From assembly GCA_018817245.1 (NCBI GenBank), contig JAHIUG010000040.1:1-8135 (forward strand): a stretch of 8,135 nucleotides of DNA. Direction: 5' to 3'. Below the pieces are notes generated by a model. That model did not search any database. It saw only the letters and a list, made by a program, of their open reading frames with translations, and was not told the DNA's origin. The translations under genes and the position numbers were made by a program. Source of the DNA: Patescibacteria group bacterium. GTDB lineage: Bacteria; Patescibacteriota; Patescibacteriia; 2-12-FULL-60-25. This document shows positions 6,439-8,135 of the stretch, piece by piece (position 1 is the stretch's first letter; each line of letters opens with the position of its first letter).

Positions 6439-6451
6439 TCTAACAGAAAGC
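6430..6451 (+). repeat. Perfect 8-bp hairpin just upstream of the last gene's start
   Basis: GCTTTCTG (6430-6437) pairs with CAGAAAGC (6444-6451) around ATCTAA. AGGG (6452-6455) follows directly and stands 9 nt before ATG 6465, so the hairpin abuts the only Shine-Dalgarno-like motif of the gene. It has no T-run. A role in translation control or mRNA stability is inferred. Confidence 0.55.
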
Positions 6452-6464
6452 AGGGTTGTTATAT

Positions 6465-8135
6465 ATGTATCGTGCCCAAATTAAGGCACTCAGGTATTTT
6501 ATTCTGCTCGCATTACTTATATGCGGGGGTTTTGTCGTTGGTGGCCAGAAAACCGCCTTTGCTACTACGGCAATAAATCGCCAGCTTAACTACCAGGCAA
6601 AGCTATTAACCGCTAATAGCGTGCCGGTAAGTGATGCGTCATACAGCATAACATTCTCCATTTATGATGCAGCAACCGGGGGCAACCGCCTTTGGACTGC
6701 TGCCGGCACAACGGGAAGCCCGTCTGCTGTCAGCGTAAGCGTTGAAAGTGGCTTACTTACAGTTCAGTTAGGTGATGTGAGTGCCGGGCAAAATGCATTC
6801 GATCTAAATTGGTACCAACAAGATCTTTATCTTGGAGTTACCATAGGCAGCGACAGCGAGATGACGCCGCGCAAGCGACTGACTGCAGTGCCTTATGCTT
6901 TTGTGGCTGAGACGCTGCAGGGTCAATACGCATCATCTTCTGTTGATTCTGGTGGAACATTGTTTAGTTTGAGACAACATAAGGCAGACGCAGCTGCAGC
7001 AGACAGGGCTGCTCTTTATATATCAACCTCGGGTACATCAAATACGTACGATTATTTAATTAAAGGTTCGAATGGTTCGGAAGTGTTTACGGTTTCACGG
7101 CAAGGGAACGTGACTACTACAGGAAATCTTGCGACTGATGGCAACAACATTTTAGGAAGCGCTTCAAGCGATTCATTGGTTGTAAACGCGGGAGTCAATT
7201 CAAATTTTAATCCATTTACAAACGGTACATATAATTTAGGTAACGGCTTATTGTCTTGGCAACAGATTTTCGCTTCAAGCACAGTTCATGCAGGCGGCGT
7301 AACTTCAACCGGCCACGTTAATCCATTTGCAAATGATACATATGATCTGGGCGCACTTGGGACTGCTTGGAAAGATGTTTATGCGTCCGGCACCGCTTAT
7401 GTTCAAGATGATGTATTAGTAGGTGGGCAGTCCGTGTGTCTGGTTGACGGAACAAATTGCGCAGATGATAGAAACTGGAAATATACTTTAGCAACAGATT
7501 TAGCTAGAAATGCCACTTCAACCACAGATATAGTTATAGGAGGAACAGCAACCACAACAGCACCGGTTTATTTCCAGCTGGACGGTGTTAGTGCTTCATC
7601 AAACCGATTAATTATCGGACAAAACCAGAATATGAATTTAGTCCTGGGCAATACCACTTCCTCAGGACTGAATTCACTTTTCCAATTGTCGGGAAATGAT
7701 CTGTATGTTGAAGGTAATATCGGGTCAGCCTCATCCGTATATACGAATGGGGCATTTGTGGTTGGTACCGGTTCAACATTCTACGGTGACGGATACTTAA
7801 GCAAGACTGATGGAACTTACACAATTAAATCATCATCTGATTTAGTTCTTTCACCGTCTACAGGACAAATAGCATTTACTCCAACCTCCGGATACGTTTC
7901 TTCAACTGCTCATATATTGTCAGCCACTAATGCTGCATATAACTTAGGTTCCGCAACATACTCTTGGGGTCAGATGTTCGCTTCCTCAACAGTCCACGCT
8001 GGTGGAGTTACATCTACTGGAAATATCAATCCATTCGCAAATGACGCATATGATCTTGGTTTGTTCGGGGCTGCTTGGAAAGATATTTATGCATCGGGCA
8101 CAGCGTATGTACAAGATGATGTAATAATTGGAGGA
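6465..8135 (+). CDS. Fibre-like repetitive surface protein (5' part, runs off the window)
   Basis: The frame is open for 557 codons to the last base with no stop, so the C-terminus is missing. Residues 1-34 form a signal peptide or anchor: basic MYRAQIKALR, a hydrophobic core at 11-26, and a possible cut near TAFA. Residues 38-152 match a widespread N-terminal domain of bacterial surface proteins: LNYQAKLL, SITFSIYDAATGG, LWT, GLLTVQLGD, LYLGVTIG and MTPRKRLTAVPYAF. From residue 240 the protein is tail-fibre-like, with YNLG/YDLG units ending in FASSTVHAGG or YASGTAYVQDD. The pair of units at 256-321 recurs at 492-557. A CLVDGTNC motif (C325, C332) follows the first pair. Such proteins often end in an S74-type chaperone or adhesive domain (family knowledge), which cannot be seen here. 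ATG 6465 is preferred, with AGGG 9 nt upstream; TTG 6456 is a poorer alternative. It follows a terminator, so it is probably its own transcription unit. Confidence 0.88.
   Translation, partial: MYRAQIKALRYFILLALLICGGFVVGGQKTAFATTAINRQLNYQAKLLTANSVPVSDASYSITFSIYDAATGGNRLWTAAGTTGSPSAVSVSVESGLLTVQLGDVSAGQNAFDLNWYQQDLYLGVTIGSDSEMTPRKRLTAVPYAFVAETLQGQYASSSVDSGGTLFSLRQHKADAAAADRAALYISTSGTSNTYDYLIKGSNGSEVFTVSRQGNVTTTGNLATDGNNILGSASSDSLVVNAGVNSNFNPFTNGTYNLGNGLLSWQQIFASSTVHAGGVTSTGHVNPFANDTYDLGALGTAWKDVYASGTAYVQDDVLVGGQSVCLVDGTNCADDRNWKYTLATDLARNATSTTDIVIGGTATTTAPVYFQLDGVSASSNRLIIGQNQNMNLVLGNTTSSGLNSLFQLSGNDLYVEGNIGSASSVYTNGAFVVGTGSTFYGDGYLSKTDGTYTIKSSSDLVLSPSTGQIAFTPTSGYVSSTAHILSATNAAYNLGSATYSWGQMFASSTVHAGGVTSTGNINPFANDAYDLGLFGAAWKDIYASGTAYVQDDVIIGG
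7230..8135 (+). repeat. Duplicated YNLG/YDLG module inside the fibre-like gene, 708-bp period
   Basis: Residues 256-321 (7230-7427) and 492-557 (7938-8135) of the last gene are nearly identical in protein sequence. Each consists of two related units about 111 bp apart (starting 7230 and 7341, then 7938 and 8049). The offset between modules is 236 codons. The intervening 64 or so codons after C332 and the segment 340-490 are not obviously repeated within the window, so the full super-repeat may continue beyond the edge. Confidence 0.8.

Larger units (their letters stand above)
6163..6464. other. Origin-like or structured leader region: AT-rich half, hairpin-rich half, DnaA-box-like 9-mers
   Basis: No confident gene lies here. 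Bases 6181-6300 hold 26 G or C in 120 (about 22%), while 6301-6420 is about 48% GC. The AT-rich half contains TTTCAATAT twice, 21 bp apart (6249 and 6270), and the palindrome CAATATATTG (6273-6282). DnaA-box candidates are TTATCAACA (6213-6221, +, one mismatch to TTATCCACA), CTATACACA read on the minus strand (6345-6353) and a perfect TTATCCACA on the minus strand (6402-6410). TTATTCACA lies just outside at 6135-6143. This composition and box layout recall a bacterial oriC, but no dnaA, dnaN or rpmH is in view and the genes on both sides point the same way. The GC-richer half equally suits a structured 5' leader of the next gene. Confidence 0.4.

Noticed and set aside
7052..7824. Minus-strand ORFs at 7052-7282 and 7612-7824
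   Set aside because: They overlap the open + strand fibre-like gene, whose domain and repeat pattern is unmistakable.
7230..8135. CRISPR-like or transposon-type DNA repeat
   Set aside because: The repeats are in-frame, widely spaced and conserved at protein level only, so they are coding modules.

Overview
The window most resembles a Patescibacteria (Candidate Phyla Radiation, Parcubacteria-like) genome. This rests on protein architecture recognised by eye, not on a marker gene. Every clear gene encodes an exported, Thr/Ser/Val/Gly-rich, beta-sandwich surface protein. All lie on the + strand, use the standard code (Trp is TGG, stops are TAA or TAG), and mostly lack a strong Shine-Dalgarno. 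No housekeeping gene, tRNA, rRNA, CRISPR array or transposase was found.

Layout. Bases 1-174 are the last 57 codons of a surface protein. Bases 175-380 form an intergenic stretch almost filled by three consecutive imperfect inverted repeats; it also holds a doubtful 37-codon ORF with a GAGG ribosome-binding site. Bases 381-1415 encode a secreted protein whose C-terminus resembles that of the partial gene upstream. Both ends recall the Firmicutes WxL domain. After a 97-bp gap with a GC-rich hairpin comes 1513-2508, a DUF916/WxL-interacting-like protein with a signal peptide and a C-terminal membrane anchor. Six bases later, 2515-6111 encodes a 1198-residue membrane-anchored mosaic: an N-terminal domain apparently shared with the 381-1415 product, three fibronectin-III-like domains, two Cys/Asp-rich MopE-like repeats, proline-rich linkers, and three carboxypeptidase-regulatory-like domains interleaved with hydrophobic segments. 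A canonical rho-independent terminator (6128-6162) closes this unit.

Bases 6163-6464 are the second notable non-coding stretch. An AT-rich half (about 22% GC over 6181-6300) passes abruptly into a hairpin-rich half (about 48% GC). One perfect DnaA box and several near matches are scattered through it, so it may be an origin-like element, a structured leader, or both. It also contains a possible 46-codon ORF. From 6465 to the window edge runs an open, incomplete CDS (557 codons seen). It has a signal peptide, a well-known N-terminal surface domain, and tail-fibre-like repeats that recur 708 bp apart.

Inferred joint role: the WxL-like proteins would be exported surface or envelope-bound proteins. 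The DUF916-like protein would be their membrane-anchored partner, and the large mosaic protein a membrane-tethered adhesin or scaffold made from the same transcript or next to it. The last gene looks like a separately transcribed fibre-like surface protein. The partnership is inferred from gene order and family knowledge and is not shown by the sequence.
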